Shown: piece after piece, positions 34,466 through 43,267 of the stretch
How the letters are laid out: each line of letters begins with the position of its first letter
Position numbering within the stretch: the stretch's first letter is position 1
Source: Sandaracinaceae bacterium
Lineage (GTDB): Bacteria; Myxococcota_A; Polyangia; Polyangiales; Sandaracinaceae
DNA length: 64,000 nt
Assembly (NCBI GenBank): GCA_020633195.1
Contig: JACKEC010000016.1
Span: 372,001-436,000 of the forward strand
Direction: 5' to 3'
Position numbers and translations under genes: made by a program
Notes under the pieces: generated by a model
The model's input: only the letters and a program-made list of their open reading frames with translations
What the model was told of the DNA's origin: nothing
Database searches by the model: none

Positions 34466-35125
34466 ATGACCAAGACGCGGAAGGTCGCGCTGGGGATCGC
34501 GGTGGTCGTCGCGGCGGTCGCCGCGGGGTTCCTGCTGAGCCCCAAGCTGCAGTTCCTCACGGGCGGCGCGCTCGTCAACATGGGCTACAGGATGCAGGAC
34601 CACATCCACGCGTTCGACATGGCCCACGAGCACTCGGAGCCGGGCGCGATCTGGGCCGAGCTCCAGCGCCAGAACGAGCTCGCGGCGAGCGTCCGGGACA
34701 GCTTCCCGCGCTCCTCCGAGCACCCGGTGGTCGCGCTGCTCGTGTGCATGGACGCGCGCATCGACACCAGCGAGCTCGTGGGCGACACCCGCCGCTACTA
34801 CTACATCGTGCGCACGGCGGGCTCGGCGCTCGCGGAGCCCGAGCAGGAGATGCTCGAGCTCGCGGTCGTCAACGGCGTCGAGGTGATCGTGTTGACGACG
34901 CACACCGACTGCGCCGCCGAGGGCGCCGCCGCCGACCCCGAGCTGCGCGAGCGCTTCCCCGCCGTCGTCGAGCTCGTCGATCAGCGCGAGGAGCGGATCC
35001 GGGAGTTCATGGCCCGACCCATCATCCACGACGCCATCGCGGCGGGCCGCCTGCGCATCGAGCGGGCGCGCATCGACACGCAGACCGACCGGCTCATGCC
35101 GGAGCCGCCTCACCATGGGTCGTGA
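34466..35125 (+). CDS. Membrane-anchored beta-carbonic-anhydrase-like protein
   Basis: Protein of 219 residues from the ATG at 34466. The N-terminal helix (VALGIAVVVAAVAAGFLL) would anchor it facing the periplasm. The rest has the beta-class carbonic anhydrase pattern: Cys 94, Asp 96 and Arg 98 in LLVCMDARID, the block RTAGSAL, and His 146 with Cys 149 in TTHTDCA. All three zinc ligands and the Asp-Arg pair are there, so CO2 hydration is plausible. It is shorter than typical beta enzymes and may belong to a diverged subgroup. Convergent with the Cys-rich lipoprotein gene. Confidence 0.75.
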   Translation: MTKTRKVALGIAVVVAAVAAGFLLSPKLQFLTGGALVNMGYRMQDHIHAFDMAHEHSEPGAIWAELQRQNELAASVRDSFPRSSEHPVVALLVCMDARIDTSELVGDTRRYYYIVRTAGSALAEPEQEMLELAVVNGVEVIVLTTHTDCAAEGAAADPELRERFPAVVELVDQREERIREFMARPIIHDAIAAGRLRIERARIDTQTDRLMPEPPHHGS

Positions 35126-35208
35126 GACGGGGGCTCCGAGACGGGGAGCTCTGAGACGGGGGCGGGGAGCGCGGGGTGGGAGTAGGGGAGAGCAGGAGTA
35201 GAGGAGGT

Positions 35209-35242
35209 GCGGCCGCTTCGCGGCCGCGGGGTCGCGAGCCCC
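35209..35242. terminator. Double hairpin between convergent genes
   Basis: A perfect 8-bp hairpin, GCGGCCGC-TTC-GCGGCCGC (35209-35227), is followed by a smaller one, GGGG-TCGCGAG-CCCC (35228-35242), between the ends of the carbonic-anhydrase-like gene and the Cys-rich lipoprotein gene. On the minus strand the first tip is again GCGAAGC. Likely a bidirectional end-of-transcript structure, though neither side has a T-run in the right place. Confidence 0.45.
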
Positions 35243-35256
35243 TTCAAAAACCAGAT

Positions 35257-36975
35257 TCAGCAGCTCCCGCCGCTGTTCGAGCAGAAGTTGTGGCCGGGGC
35301 AGTCGTGGCAGTAGAAGCCCGCGCCGCAGCCTCCGTTCGCGCACACGCCGTTCGCCGCGCACTGGCACTCGCAGTAGGCGGGCGGCGCCGTCACGTCGTA
35401 GCAGGTCGCCGCGGAGTTCAGGATCGTCCTGCACTCCGCGTTGGTCGTGCACCCGCGGCACGAGTAGCCGCCCGTGCCCGTCGACGCGCAGGTGCGGCCG
35501 ATGCTCGAGCAATTCACGTTGCACCCACCGCAGCGCGTGCTGGAGGTGATCGAGACGCACGCGCCGCTGCAGCACGCGGACCCGCTCCCGCACGACGTCC
35601 CGTTCGCGACGGTCCGCGAGCACGCCCGCGACTCGCCGTTGTTCACGCTGGTGCACGCGCCGCCGGCGCAGAGGCGCTGGGTGCGGGTTCGGCTCTGGGT
35701 CCCCGTCGTGTCGCACGCGTTGCTGTAGCCGCCGCAGCTGCCCCACGTGGTGTACGTCGTGGTGCCGCAGCTCACGCCGCTGGTGTCCCGCGTGCACGCC
35801 TGCGTGTCGGTGCTCGCCTCGACGCTGCACGTGCCCGCCATGCAGCGCGGCGTCATCACCGGGCGCGACTGCGTCCCGGACTGGCCGCACGTGCCCGAGA
35901 AGCCGCCGCACGCGCCCCACGCGCCCGTCGTGGGCGCGCCACAGTCGGCGTCGACCATGCACTCCTCGCAGGCCATCGACATCTCGTTGCAGAACGCGGG
36001 GCAGGGCGGCGCGCCGTGGTCCTGGCAGAGCCCGTCGCGGCAGGTGTCCGCGCCGTTGCACCAGAACCCGTCGTCGCAGCTCGCGGTGTTGTTGGTGCGC
36101 ACGCACCCGAATTCCGCCTCGCACGAGTCGTCCGTGCAGGGGTCGGCGTCGTCGCAGTCGATGGGGTCGGCGCCGCAGGTCCCGTCGGCGCGACAGGCGT
36201 CGCCCTGCGTGCACGCGCTCGCGTCGTCGCACGGCGCGTCGAGGCAGTCCGGGTCGGCGCAGTCGATCAGCCCGTCGCAGTCGTCGTCCATCCCGTCGAC
36301 GCAGTCGGTCTCCGTCGCCGGGCAGCCCGGGCCGCCGTCCGCGTCGGGGCGCAGGACGCAGCCGTCGCGCGGGTCGCAGAGCTCTTGCGAGCCGCACCGG
36401 TCGTCGCGCACCGCGACGAAGCACTCGCGGTCGATGCACAGCGCCTCGCCGCACGCGACGGGGCTCGAGCACTCGGACGCGTCGGCGCAGCCGAGCTCGC
36501 CGCAGAACTCCGGGTGCTCCACCGAGCAGCGCGGGTCGACGCAGCGGCCTCCGACGCAGGTGCTGAGGGTCGCGTCTCCGTCCGGGCTCGGGCACACCAC
36601 GCCGAGGCAGCTCCCCGTCATCAACACCGTGATCACCTGCCGCCCCGAGAACGTGACCGCGGTGTCGCGGGCGTCGACGATCTCGCCAGTCGGCCCCAGC
36701 AGGAGCACGCGCACCACCAGCGGGCCGGCGGGGAGGCCGGAGACCTCGGCGATGCGCACGCCGTCGAGGAGCGGCTCGCCGGGGGACACGAAGCGGTCGA
36801 TCCGGTCGAGCGGGGACGCGCCCTCCGCGTCGGTGGGCGACAGCAGCAGGGTCCGGACGCCGAACACCTGACGGCCCGGGAGGTAGTCGGTCTTGAGGTC
36901 CACGAACAGCGCGGGCTCGTCCCCGTCGCACGCGAGGAGCGTGAGCGCGAGGACGACGAGCGAGACGCGGCGCAC
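35257..36975 (-). CDS. Cys-rich secreted lipoprotein
   Basis: About 572 residues. The GTG at 36975 gives a lipoprotein signal (MRRVSLVVLALTLLAC, Cys 16); the open frame continues upstream without a signal. After a beta-domain of about 110 residues the protein is built from Cys-rich modules with Asp/Asn loops, such as ETDCVDGMDDDCDGLIDCAD and CDDADPCTDDSC, which resemble MopE- or DUF4215-like myxobacterial surface repeats. Towards the C-terminus, segments such as TWGSCGGYSNACDTTGTQSR resemble type 1 thrombospondin-like repeats, ending in CSNSGGSC. Presumed disulfide-rich, surface-exposed adhesin or binding protein. Partner unknown. Confidence 0.78.
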   Translation of the reverse strand: MRRVSLVVLALTLLACDGDEPALFVDLKTDYLPGRQVFGVRTLLLSPTDAEGASPLDRIDRFVSPGEPLLDGVRIAEVSGLPAGPLVVRVLLLGPTGEIVDARDTAVTFSGRQVITVLMTGSCLGVVCPSPDGDATLSTCVGGRCVDPRCSVEHPEFCGELGCADASECSSPVACGEALCIDRECFVAVRDDRCGSQELCDPRDGCVLRPDADGGPGCPATETDCVDGMDDDCDGLIDCADPDCLDAPCDDASACTQGDACRADGTCGADPIDCDDADPCTDDSCEAEFGCVRTNNTASCDDGFWCNGADTCRDGLCQDHGAPPCPAFCNEMSMACEECMVDADCGAPTTGAWGACGGFSGTCGQSGTQSRPVMTPRCMAGTCSVEASTDTQACTRDTSGVSCGTTTYTTWGSCGGYSNACDTTGTQSRTRTQRLCAGGACTSVNNGESRACSRTVANGTSCGSGSACCSGACVSITSSTRCGGCNVNCSSIGRTCASTGTGGYSCRGCTTNAECRTILNSAATCYDVTAPPAYCECQCAANGVCANGGCGAGFYCHDCPGHNFCSNSGGSC

Positions 36976-37104
36976 GACACAGGGTACCGCAGTCCGCGCG
37001 CGGGGACCGGGCGCGCGTCGCGGGCGCGGGGGCGCGGTCGGCGTCACTCTATTTTCGCGCGGACCGAACCATCGGCTCGCGTCGTCCCCCCGCACCTCTC
37101 GAAC

Positions 37105-38070
37105 ATGGACACCACGCTTCGAGTCTCCGATTCCTGCGAAGCCCCCGGCGACGGCCGCGCCGCCGCCCGGCTCGCGATCGACCTGACGGCGCTCGACCCC
37201 GAGGGGTGGGCCGCCTTGCTGCCCTTGCTGAAGCGCGTCGCCGACTCGGTCGCCGCCCGCTTCGGGGACGTCGTGTCCCGCGAGGACGCGCTCGGCGACC
37301 TGGCGCTGTTCGCGCACGACCGCTGGCTCGCCGACTGGGCCGATCGCGTGGCGCAGGACGCCGAGACGCGCTCGCTCGAGGTCTTCCTGCGCGACCGGCT
37401 CCGGGATCACCTGCGCGAGCGGCGCCGCAAGGAGCGGCGGCGGCGCGCGCTGCTGCGCCCGCTGGGGATCGGGCCCGCCGTCGAGACGGGGCGCGACGAG
37501 CAGCCGGTGGCCGCCGCGTGGTACGCGTCGGAGCCGCCCGCGCCGGACGCGGGCCTCGAGGCCGAGGGCCTGCGGACGGCCGCCTCGGTGGACGAGCAGG
37601 CGCGCGCCCTGGTGCTCTTGCGGGAGAGCGGGTTCAGCCACGCCGAGATCGCCGCGGCGCTCCACCTGTCGCGCCCCACGGTGACCCGGCGCCTCGCCGC
37701 GGCCGCCGCCGCGCTCGTCGCGCTCGTCGGCGTGCTGTGGCTCGCCGTGTGGTGGCGCCCCGAGCCTGCGGCGCCGGTCGCGATCGAGCCGGAGGCCCTC
37801 CCGGTCGAGGTGCCCGCGGCGGCGCCCGAGCCGGCGGAGGTGCTCATCACGCTGGCGACGGATCCCCCGGGCGCGGTCGTGTTCGTCGACGGCGAGGAGG
37901 TCGGGAGGTCGCCCGTGCGCATCGCGGCGCCGCCCGAAGGGGAGCACCGAGCCGTGCGCCTCTGGATGGACGGCTACGCCACGCGCGAGCTCCGGATCGG
38001 GCACCGCACGCAGCCGGAGGTGACGGTCGCGTTGGACCGCACCCCGCAGACGCGCTGGCTCGTCGAGTGA
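37105..38070 (+). CDS. Sigma-region-4-like HTH protein fused to membrane segment and PEGA domain
   Basis: About 321 residues. The N-terminal 120 residues are charged and helical (FLRDRLRDHLRERRRKERRR), reminiscent of sigma region 2. A helix-turn-helix at about 165-197 (SGFSHAEIAAALHLSRPTVT) looks like sigma-70 region 4. It runs straight into a membrane helix (LVALVGVLWLAVWW, about 203-217). A Pro/Glu linker and a PEGA domain (about 245-315, ATDPPGAVVFVDGEEVG) follow, which would be outside. A sigma-like DNA-binding part on the cytoplasmic side joined to a surface-type domain is unusual. ATG at 37105 is the first good start of the long frame. Confidence 0.75.
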   Translation: MDTTLRVSDSCEAPGDGRAAARLAIDLTALDPEGWAALLPLLKRVADSVAARFGDVVSREDALGDLALFAHDRWLADWADRVAQDAETRSLEVFLRDRLRDHLRERRRKERRRRALLRPLGIGPAVETGRDEQPVAAAWYASEPPAPDAGLEAEGLRTAASVDEQARALVLLRESGFSHAEIAAALHLSRPTVTRRLAAAAAALVALVGVLWLAVWWRPEPAAPVAIEPEALPVEVPAAAPEPAEVLITLATDPPGAVVFVDGEEVGRSPVRIAAPPEGEHRAVRLWMDGYATRELRIGHRTQPEVTVALDRTPQTRWLVE

Positions 38071-38083
38071 GGCCGGAGCGCGG

Positions 38084-39115
38084 TCACTCGGATCGGTGGG
38101 CGCGGCGGTACTCGGCGGGGCTGCGCCGCTGGTCGCGGCCGAAGGCTCGCCGGAACGCTCGCTCGTCCTCGTAGCCCACGCGCTCGGCCACCTGCTCGAT
38201 GGGGAGGTCGGTGGTCGCGAGGAGGCGCGCGGCGTTCTCGATCCGGAGCCGCCGCAGGAACCTCGCGGGCGCGAGGCCCGTGGCGGCGACGAAGCGGCGC
38301 GCGAGGGTGCGCTCGGAGACCCCGACGGCGCGAGCCGCGGCGCGCAGATCGATCGGGGTCGCGAGGCGCTCGGCCATCCAGCGCTCGGCCCGCGCGACGA
38401 CCTCGTCGTGGCGGCTCAGGTGCTCGATGATCAGGTACGGCGCCTGCGAGACGCGCGCGTCGTCGATCACGAGGTAGCGAGCGCACGCGTGCGCGACCTC
38501 GTGGCCGGCGTGGCGCCGGACGATCGCGAGCGCGAGATCGAGCTGCGCCATCGCCGCGCCGGCCGTGACCACGTGCTCGTGCGCGCAGACGATCGCGTCG
38601 GCGCGGAGGTCGACCTTCGGGTAGCGCTCCCGGAACAGCGGGGCGAGCCACCAGCACGTCGTCGCGGTGGTGTCGTCGAGGAGGCCCGCCTCCGCGAGCA
38701 GGAAGGTCGACGAGCAGCTCGCCGCGACGGTGACCCCGCGCGCGTGGGCGTCGGGCAGCCGCGCGGTCAGCGCGCGCGAGTCGGGGCGCTCGACGTCGGT
38801 CAGCACCCGCGCGGCGTCGGCCATGCCCTGGCCGAAGACCATCCACAGGTGCCCGTCGGCGTCGTCGACCTCTCCGTCGACCTCGAGCACCGCGCCGGCG
38901 CTCGAGCGCACCGGGCGTCCGTCGAGCGACCGCGTGGTCCATCGGAAAGGCGCTCGGCCGCCGAGGGCCTCGCTGATCACGTTCGCGGTGGCGAGCACGT
39001 CGAGCGTGACGCTGAAGCCCGACGCGAAGAAGCCATCGAGGACGAGCAGATCGACGGCGTGTCCGATCTGGCCCGGCGACCGTCCGGCCGAGCCCTTCGT
39101 TCGCTTCCCCGCCAT
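38084..39115 (-). CDS. GlxA-family AraC-type transcriptional regulator
   Basis: Protein of 343 residues. An N-terminal DJ-1/PfpI-like domain (about 20-200; LLVLDGFFASGFSVTLDVL, and ASCSSTFLLAEAGLL where amidases carry the nucleophile Cys) is followed by an AraC helix-turn-helix pair (about 245-340; AAARAVGVSERTLARRF and ERVGYEDERAFRRAFGRD). Such regulators usually activate amino-acid or quaternary amine catabolism genes. Start ATG at 39115; the frame continues further upstream. Divergent from the hydrolase gene with only 32 bases between the starts, so it probably controls that gene and itself. Convergent with the sigma-PEGA gene. Confidence 0.87.
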   Translation of the reverse strand: MAGKRTKGSAGRSPGQIGHAVDLLVLDGFFASGFSVTLDVLATANVISEALGGRAPFRWTTRSLDGRPVRSSAGAVLEVDGEVDDADGHLWMVFGQGMADAARVLTDVERPDSRALTARLPDAHARGVTVAASCSSTFLLAEAGLLDDTTATTCWWLAPLFRERYPKVDLRADAIVCAHEHVVTAGAAMAQLDLALAIVRRHAGHEVAHACARYLVIDDARVSQAPYLIIEHLSRHDEVVARAERWMAERLATPIDLRAAARAVGVSERTLARRFVAATGLAPARFLRRLRIENAARLLATTDLPIEQVAERVGYEDERAFRRAFGRDQRRSPAEYRRAHRSE

Positions 39116-39147
39116 CGCTAGGGATGGTCTTGGGAGGCGACCGAACG

Positions 39148-39912
39148 ATGAGCAAGCAGAGGGTGATCTTCGTCCACGGGATGTTCTTGACCGGCCGGAG
39201 CTGGGAGCGATGGGAGGAGCGGTTCTCGCGGGCCGGCTTCGACTCCGTCGCGCCGGACTGGCCGGGCCACGACGGCCTGGCCGCCGAGCGCCGGGCGAGC
39301 CCGGACCCGGCCCTCTCGAGCCTCCGCCTCGGCGACGTCGTCGACCACTTCGCGGCGATCGCGAGCGAGGGGCCCGGCGCGCCGGTCCTCGTCGGTCACT
39401 CGATGGGCGGCCTCGTGGTCCAGCTCCTCCTCGCGCGGGGGATCGGGGCCCGCGGCGTCGTGCTGAGCTCGGCGCCACCGAACGGAGTCCGCAGCTTCGC
39501 GTGGTCGCACTTGTCCGCCAACGCGGCGGTCCTGTGGCCGACGTCGGCGCCGATCGTGCCGTCGCTCGACTGGTGGCGCGGCGCCTTCTGGCACACCGGC
39601 GAGCCCGACGCGGTGCGCGCGGCCTACGACGAGCACGTCGTCCCCGAGTCTCGGCTCGTCGGTCGCGGTCCGCTCGGGGCCGAGTCCGCGATCGACTTCG
39701 CGCGGCCTCGCGCGCCGCTGCTCTTCGTCGCCGGTGAGCTCGACCGCATCATCCCGGCTTCGCTCAACCGGAAGAACGCGAGCGCTTACCGAGCGGAGGC
39801 AGGCGTCACGGAGCTGATCGAGCTCCCCGGCCGCACGCACTACCTCGCGGGCCAGCCGGGCTGGGAGGAGGTCGCGGATCGCTCGCTCGAGTGGATCGCG
39901 GCGCAGGCGTGA
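39148..39912 (+). CDS. Alpha/beta hydrolase
   Basis: Protein of 254 residues from the ATG at 39148, which has GGAGGCG upstream; an earlier start at 39124 would overlap the regulator's promoter region. Alpha/beta hydrolase fold with oxyanion motif VHGMF, nucleophile Ser in VGHSMGGL, acidic residue in AGELDRIIP and catalytic His in GRTHYLAG. No signal peptide, so cytoplasmic. Substrate unknown; the tryptophan-rich lid (SLDWWRGAFWH) suggests a hydrophobic one. Likely controlled by the divergent GlxA-type regulator. Confidence 0.85.
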   Translation: MSKQRVIFVHGMFLTGRSWERWEERFSRAGFDSVAPDWPGHDGLAAERRASPDPALSSLRLGDVVDHFAAIASEGPGAPVLVGHSMGGLVVQLLLARGIGARGVVLSSAPPNGVRSFAWSHLSANAAVLWPTSAPIVPSLDWWRGAFWHTGEPDAVRAAYDEHVVPESRLVGRGPLGAESAIDFARPRAPLLFVAGELDRIIPASLNRKNASAYRAEAGVTELIELPGRTHYLAGQPGWEEVADRSLEWIAAQA

Positions 39913-39917
39913 CGCCG

Positions 39918-40035
39918 CCTCGGCGATCTCGAGGTCTGTCGATCGATCGCCTCCGGCGATTTCTCTCCGGCGAGGGGCAAGCCCCTCGCGCTCCCCGCTG
40001 AGATCCCTCGGTCGCTTCGCGCCCTCGGCGATCTC
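39918..40035 (-). repeat. RAYT-linked hairpin repeat, copy D (105 bp) plus truncated unit
   Basis: Minus-strand copy of the 101-bp repeat family at 39931-40035. Its 5' end, GAG at 40035-40033, overlaps the TGA of the homocysteine methyltransferase gene. The first 38 bases differ from the other copies (GCGCGAAGCG hairpin in other flanks) and are 4 bases longer; the rest is nearly identical. The 13 bases 39918-39930 repeat the first 13 of the unit, so a second unit once followed. Confidence 0.85.
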
Positions 40036-40858
40036 AGCCCCGGGCGAAGGCGCGCCAGAGGGCCTCGACGTGCTCGGGCCGCGTCCCGCAGCAGCCGCCG
40101 AGGAGGGTCGCGCCGGCGTCCGCCCACGCGCGCGCCTGGGCCGCGTAGCGCTCGGGTGACGCGGGGGCGCTCGAGAAGCCGTCGACGTCGTCCGCGATGC
40201 CCCCGTTGGCGTAAGCGCCGAACGGGACGCCCGCGCTCGCGAGGGCCTCGACGTAGCGGAGGGTCGCCTCGGTCGGGGTGCAGCTCACGAGCACCGCGTC
40301 GACGCCGAGGTCGACCGCGCGCCGCGCGCCCTCGGCGAGCGCCTCGGGGGTGAGCAGGTCGGCCTCGTAGCCCGCGGTGAGCGCGAGCCACGTCTCGATT
40401 CCCGTCGAGCGCGCCGCGCGCGCCGCGGCGAGCGCCTCCTCGACGTGCGGGAACGTCTCGCAGAGCAGCACGTCGACGCCCGCGTCCGCGAGGACCTCGG
40501 CGAGCGCCCGGTGCTCCCGCTCGACCGCGGCCCCGCCGCCCGGGCTGAGGTCGGGCCGATAGCAGTCCTCGAGCGGCGCGACGCTCCCCGCGATCCGGTG
40601 CCCCGGCGGCACCGCGCCCCTCGCGATCCGCACCGCCTCGCGGGCCCAGCGCGCCCAGTCGGGGCCCATCGCGCGCGCCGTCGTGCGGAACGTGTTGGCG
40701 GTGTGGACGGTGGCGCCGGCCGCCGCGTAGTCGGCATGGATCGCCGCGACCACGTCGGGCGCGTCCCGGTTCGCGGCGGCGCTCCACATCGGAAGCCTCG
40801 TGGACACGCCGCGACGCGTCAGCTCGGTGCCGACGGGGCCGTCGAGGATCGTGATCAC
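40034..40858 (-). CDS. Homocysteine S-methyltransferase family protein
   Basis: Protein of 274 residues. The fold starts ILDGPVGTELTRRG. Zinc ligands expected for the family are seen as a Cys in VSCTPTEATLRY and the pair in GGCCGTRPEH. Such enzymes move a methyl group from S-methylmethionine, betaine or a similar donor to homocysteine, giving methionine; the donor here is unknown. The GTG at 40858 overlaps the stop of the esterase gene by 4 bases, so it is the second gene of that operon. Its stop codon forms the edge of repeat copy D. Confidence 0.87.
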   Translation of the reverse strand: MITILDGPVGTELTRRGVSTRLPMWSAAANRDAPDVVAAIHADYAAAGATVHTANTFRTTARAMGPDWARWAREAVRIARGAVPPGHRIAGSVAPLEDCYRPDLSPGGGAAVEREHRALAEVLADAGVDVLLCETFPHVEEALAAARAARSTGIETWLALTAGYEADLLTPEALAEGARRAVDLGVDAVLVSCTPTEATLRYVEALASAGVPFGAYANGGIADDVDGFSSAPASPERYAAQARAWADAGATLLGGCCGTRPEHVEALWRAFARG

Positions 40859-42471
40859 GGGGCGCGGGCGGCGTCCCACAGGGCGCAGGCGTCCTCGTCG
40901 AGCCCCGTCGCGGTGGTGACCACGCGGTCGTAGACGAGCTCGCGGTCCTCGGCGACGTCGTAGGGCGCCCACGTCGGCGCCTCCCCGTTCGGGTCCGACG
41001 CGCGGGCGAAGCGCAGCCAGTCGCCGCTCAGGCGCGCGTTCATCGCGAGGTCGTCGGCGGAGGTGAAGGCGCGGCGCCCGATCGGCGCGGGGTGGCCGAA
41101 CACGAACTGGATCTCCGAGGCGTGGAACGCGCCGAGCTCGCGGTCGGTCGGGATCTGGAACTCGCCGTCGGGGTAGTCGTAGCGGTAGACGAACACGTCC
41201 GAGGCGAGGTGCTCGGCGAAGAGGCGCGCCGCGCGCCGCGAGGGGCAGGCGATGGTCGCGTGCCCGTAGAGCGCCGCGGTCGCGTAGGACGGGTCGGGGT
41301 AGTCGGCGATCGGGTAGGCGGCGAGGACGTCGGCGGCGGTGACGCCCTGCAGCTCCGCGATCGCGTCGACGATGGCGCGGTAGGTGGGCTCGTCGAGGGT
41401 CTCCTCGGTGGTGTCGGCGAGGAACGTGAAGAACGTCCCCTCGTCGCGGTTCCAGCCCACCACCATCGGGATGTCCATCACGTCGCCGGCGAGCACCGCG
41501 TCGCGGACGTCCTGGGTGAGGAACGCGCCGTCGCGGATCGCCCACCACGTCCGCGTGCCCGAGAGCTCGGCGACGATCCCCATGCCCGACGTGTCGACCG
41601 CGTCGATCTCGTCGGTCGTCTTGCCGCGCAGGCAGCCGAGCGCGTCGGGCCCGTCGCAGCCGAGCCGGGTCGCGAACCCGAGCCCGTTCGCCTCGCTCGT
41701 GGCGAGGTCGTCGAGGCCGCTCTCGCACAGCCCGCTCTGGACGATCGCGCGGTGGAAGAGCCCGCGGCTCGAGGGCGCGGTCATGTGCAGGCACACGCTC
41801 AGCCCGCCAGCGGACTGCCCGAACAGCGTCACGTCGTCCGGGTCGCCGCCGAACGCGGCGATGTTGTCCCGCACCCACTCGAGCGCCATGCGCTGATCCA
41901 TCAGCCCGTAGTTGCCGCTCGCGCCCTGCTCGGTGGTCAGGTCGGGGTGCGCGAGGAACCCGTAGGGTCCGAGGCGGTAGTTCATCGACACGACCACCAC
42001 CCCCTGGCGCGCGAGCAGGTCGCCGCGCGTCCCCTCGTCGGTCTGCACGCCCTCGCCGAAGAGGAACGCTCCCCCGTGGATCCACACCATCACCGGCGCG
42101 TGGTCCGGCATCGGGTCGGGCGTGTGCACGTTGAGGTAGAGGCAGTCCTCTCCGCTCGCGAGCGGCAGCCCGAGCGCGTCCTGCACGCAACGTCGAGGTC
42201 GGTTCGACGCGCGCGGCTCCGTCCAAGACGCGGGGGGCTCGGGGGGCCGCCAGCGCAAGTCGCCGACGGGCGGCGCGGCGAAGGGGATCCCGAGGAACTC
42301 GCGGTAGCCGTCCCCGAGCGTGCCCGTCACCGGCCCGTTCGCGGTGGTGACCATCGGCGGCGGCGGCGGCGGCCCCGCGTCGTCGCCCGCGTCCGACGCG
42401 CCCGCGTCCACCGCGGCGGGGCCGTCGCAGGCGAGCAGCAAGAGCGCGAGCAGCGGTCGGGCGCGTCGCAT
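40855..42471 (-). CDS. Type B carboxylesterase lipoprotein
   Basis: Protein of 538 residues with lipobox LLAC (Cys 15) and an Asp-Ala-Gly then Pro linker to about residue 40. Carboxylesterase type B fold: early signature GIPFAAPPVGDLRW, oxyanion WIHGGAF, nucleophile Ser in GQSAGGLS, acidic residue likely in GWNRDEGTFF, and His in GAFHASEIQFVFG. All catalytic residues appear present. An outer-membrane or periplasmic esterase of unknown substrate. First gene of an operon with the methyltransferase (GTGA overlap); start ATG at 42471. Confidence 0.9.
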   Translation of the reverse strand: MRRARPLLALLLLACDGPAAVDAGASDAGDDAGPPPPPPMVTTANGPVTGTLGDGYREFLGIPFAAPPVGDLRWRPPEPPASWTEPRASNRPRRCVQDALGLPLASGEDCLYLNVHTPDPMPDHAPVMVWIHGGAFLFGEGVQTDEGTRGDLLARQGVVVVSMNYRLGPYGFLAHPDLTTEQGASGNYGLMDQRMALEWVRDNIAAFGGDPDDVTLFGQSAGGLSVCLHMTAPSSRGLFHRAIVQSGLCESGLDDLATSEANGLGFATRLGCDGPDALGCLRGKTTDEIDAVDTSGMGIVAELSGTRTWWAIRDGAFLTQDVRDAVLAGDVMDIPMVVGWNRDEGTFFTFLADTTEETLDEPTYRAIVDAIAELQGVTAADVLAAYPIADYPDPSYATAALYGHATIACPSRRAARLFAEHLASDVFVYRYDYPDGEFQIPTDRELGAFHASEIQFVFGHPAPIGRRAFTSADDLAMNARLSGDWLRFARASDPNGEAPTWAPYDVAEDRELVYDRVVTTATGLDEDACALWDAARAP

Positions 42472-42504
42472 CGAAGCGCCAGCATAGCGCCGCGGGGTCG
42501 TCGA

Positions 42505-43023
42505 TCAGAAGCGGCCGAGCACCTGAAGGCCGGCGTCTCCGGGACCCCACGCCACGGCGAGGTCCGTGACCGGCCCGCGGGCGCGGCGTCGGGGCAAGAG
42601 GAGCGCGAACGAGAGCATCGCGAGCCCCACGACCTGAGCGATGGTGGTGGGGATCCCGAAGAGGAGCGGCGCCAGGTGGGCTCGCCCCGTGAACATCCAG
42701 ACCAACCCGCCCGCGACGGGGATGTAGTTGAACGCCGCGTTGGGATCGTGGCCGATGTTCGGGGGCGTGTTCGTGACGTACATCGTCCCCGTCACCACGC
42801 CGAACACGTACCCGAGCCCGAGGAGGACGCTGCCGACCACGACCGTCGGCATCGAGGTGTGCACGCAGTCGGGTCCGTCCTCGGCCCAGCCACTCGGGCA
42901 GGGTGCAGCCGCCTCGTCGGACGCCTCGTCGGAGGTCGCCGCCTCGGGCGTTTCCTGCGCGTGCGAGCTCGCGGCGGGGAGGGTGAGCGCAGCCGCGCAC
43001 GCGAGCTCGAGCCACCAACGCAT
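42505..43023 (-). CDS. Small exported membrane protein, unknown function
   Basis: Protein of 172 residues from the ATG at 43023. Signal peptide (MRWWLELACAAALTLPAASS, cut near SHAQ), a short Glu/Ala-rich stretch, two Cys in APCPSGWAEDGPDC, and three membrane helices (MPTVVVGSVLLGLGYVFGVV; about 115-135; LFGIPTTIAQVVGLAMLSFA). Ends LGRF. No family recognised. Located 33 bases upstream of the esterase gene on the same strand and probably part of that operon. The longer frame upstream lacks a sensible start. Confidence 0.65.
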   Translation of the reverse strand: MRWWLELACAAALTLPAASSHAQETPEAATSDEASDEAAAPCPSGWAEDGPDCVHTSMPTVVVGSVLLGLGYVFGVVTGTMYVTNTPPNIGHDPNAAFNYIPVAGGLVWMFTGRAHLAPLLFGIPTTIAQVVGLAMLSFALLLPRRRARGPVTDLAVAWGPGDAGLQVLGRF

Positions 43024-43267
43024 GCTCCAGTGTGCCCGAGGAGACGAAGGGTGTCTCCGAGTCGTCCTCAGGCCTGCCGGTCCGCGGTGCGTCCATCGGT
43101 GTCGGTGGGTGGCTGGATCGGTCGAAGGTGGCGGCGGGTTCAGGGCGCCATTCCGTGCCCCCATTCCCGAGACTCCCCGACCCTTCACGACGAGAGGGTT
43201 CTCAGGACGGGTGTGGATGGAGGCTGCCGGGCGGCGAGCTTCGGGGGGCGTATGATCGGTCGGGCCG
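43024..43267. other. Divergent intergenic region, no gene seen
   Basis: 244 bases between the starts of the small membrane protein (minus) and a lipoprotein (plus). I see no convincing gene, no strong hairpin and no clear promoter boxes, though both neighbours must be expressed from here. Confidence 0.5.

Noticed and set aside
35176..37104. Frame upstream of the sigma-PEGA gene
   Set aside because: It mirrors the Cys-rich lipoprotein gene on the other strand and shows Ala/Arg/Val filler only.
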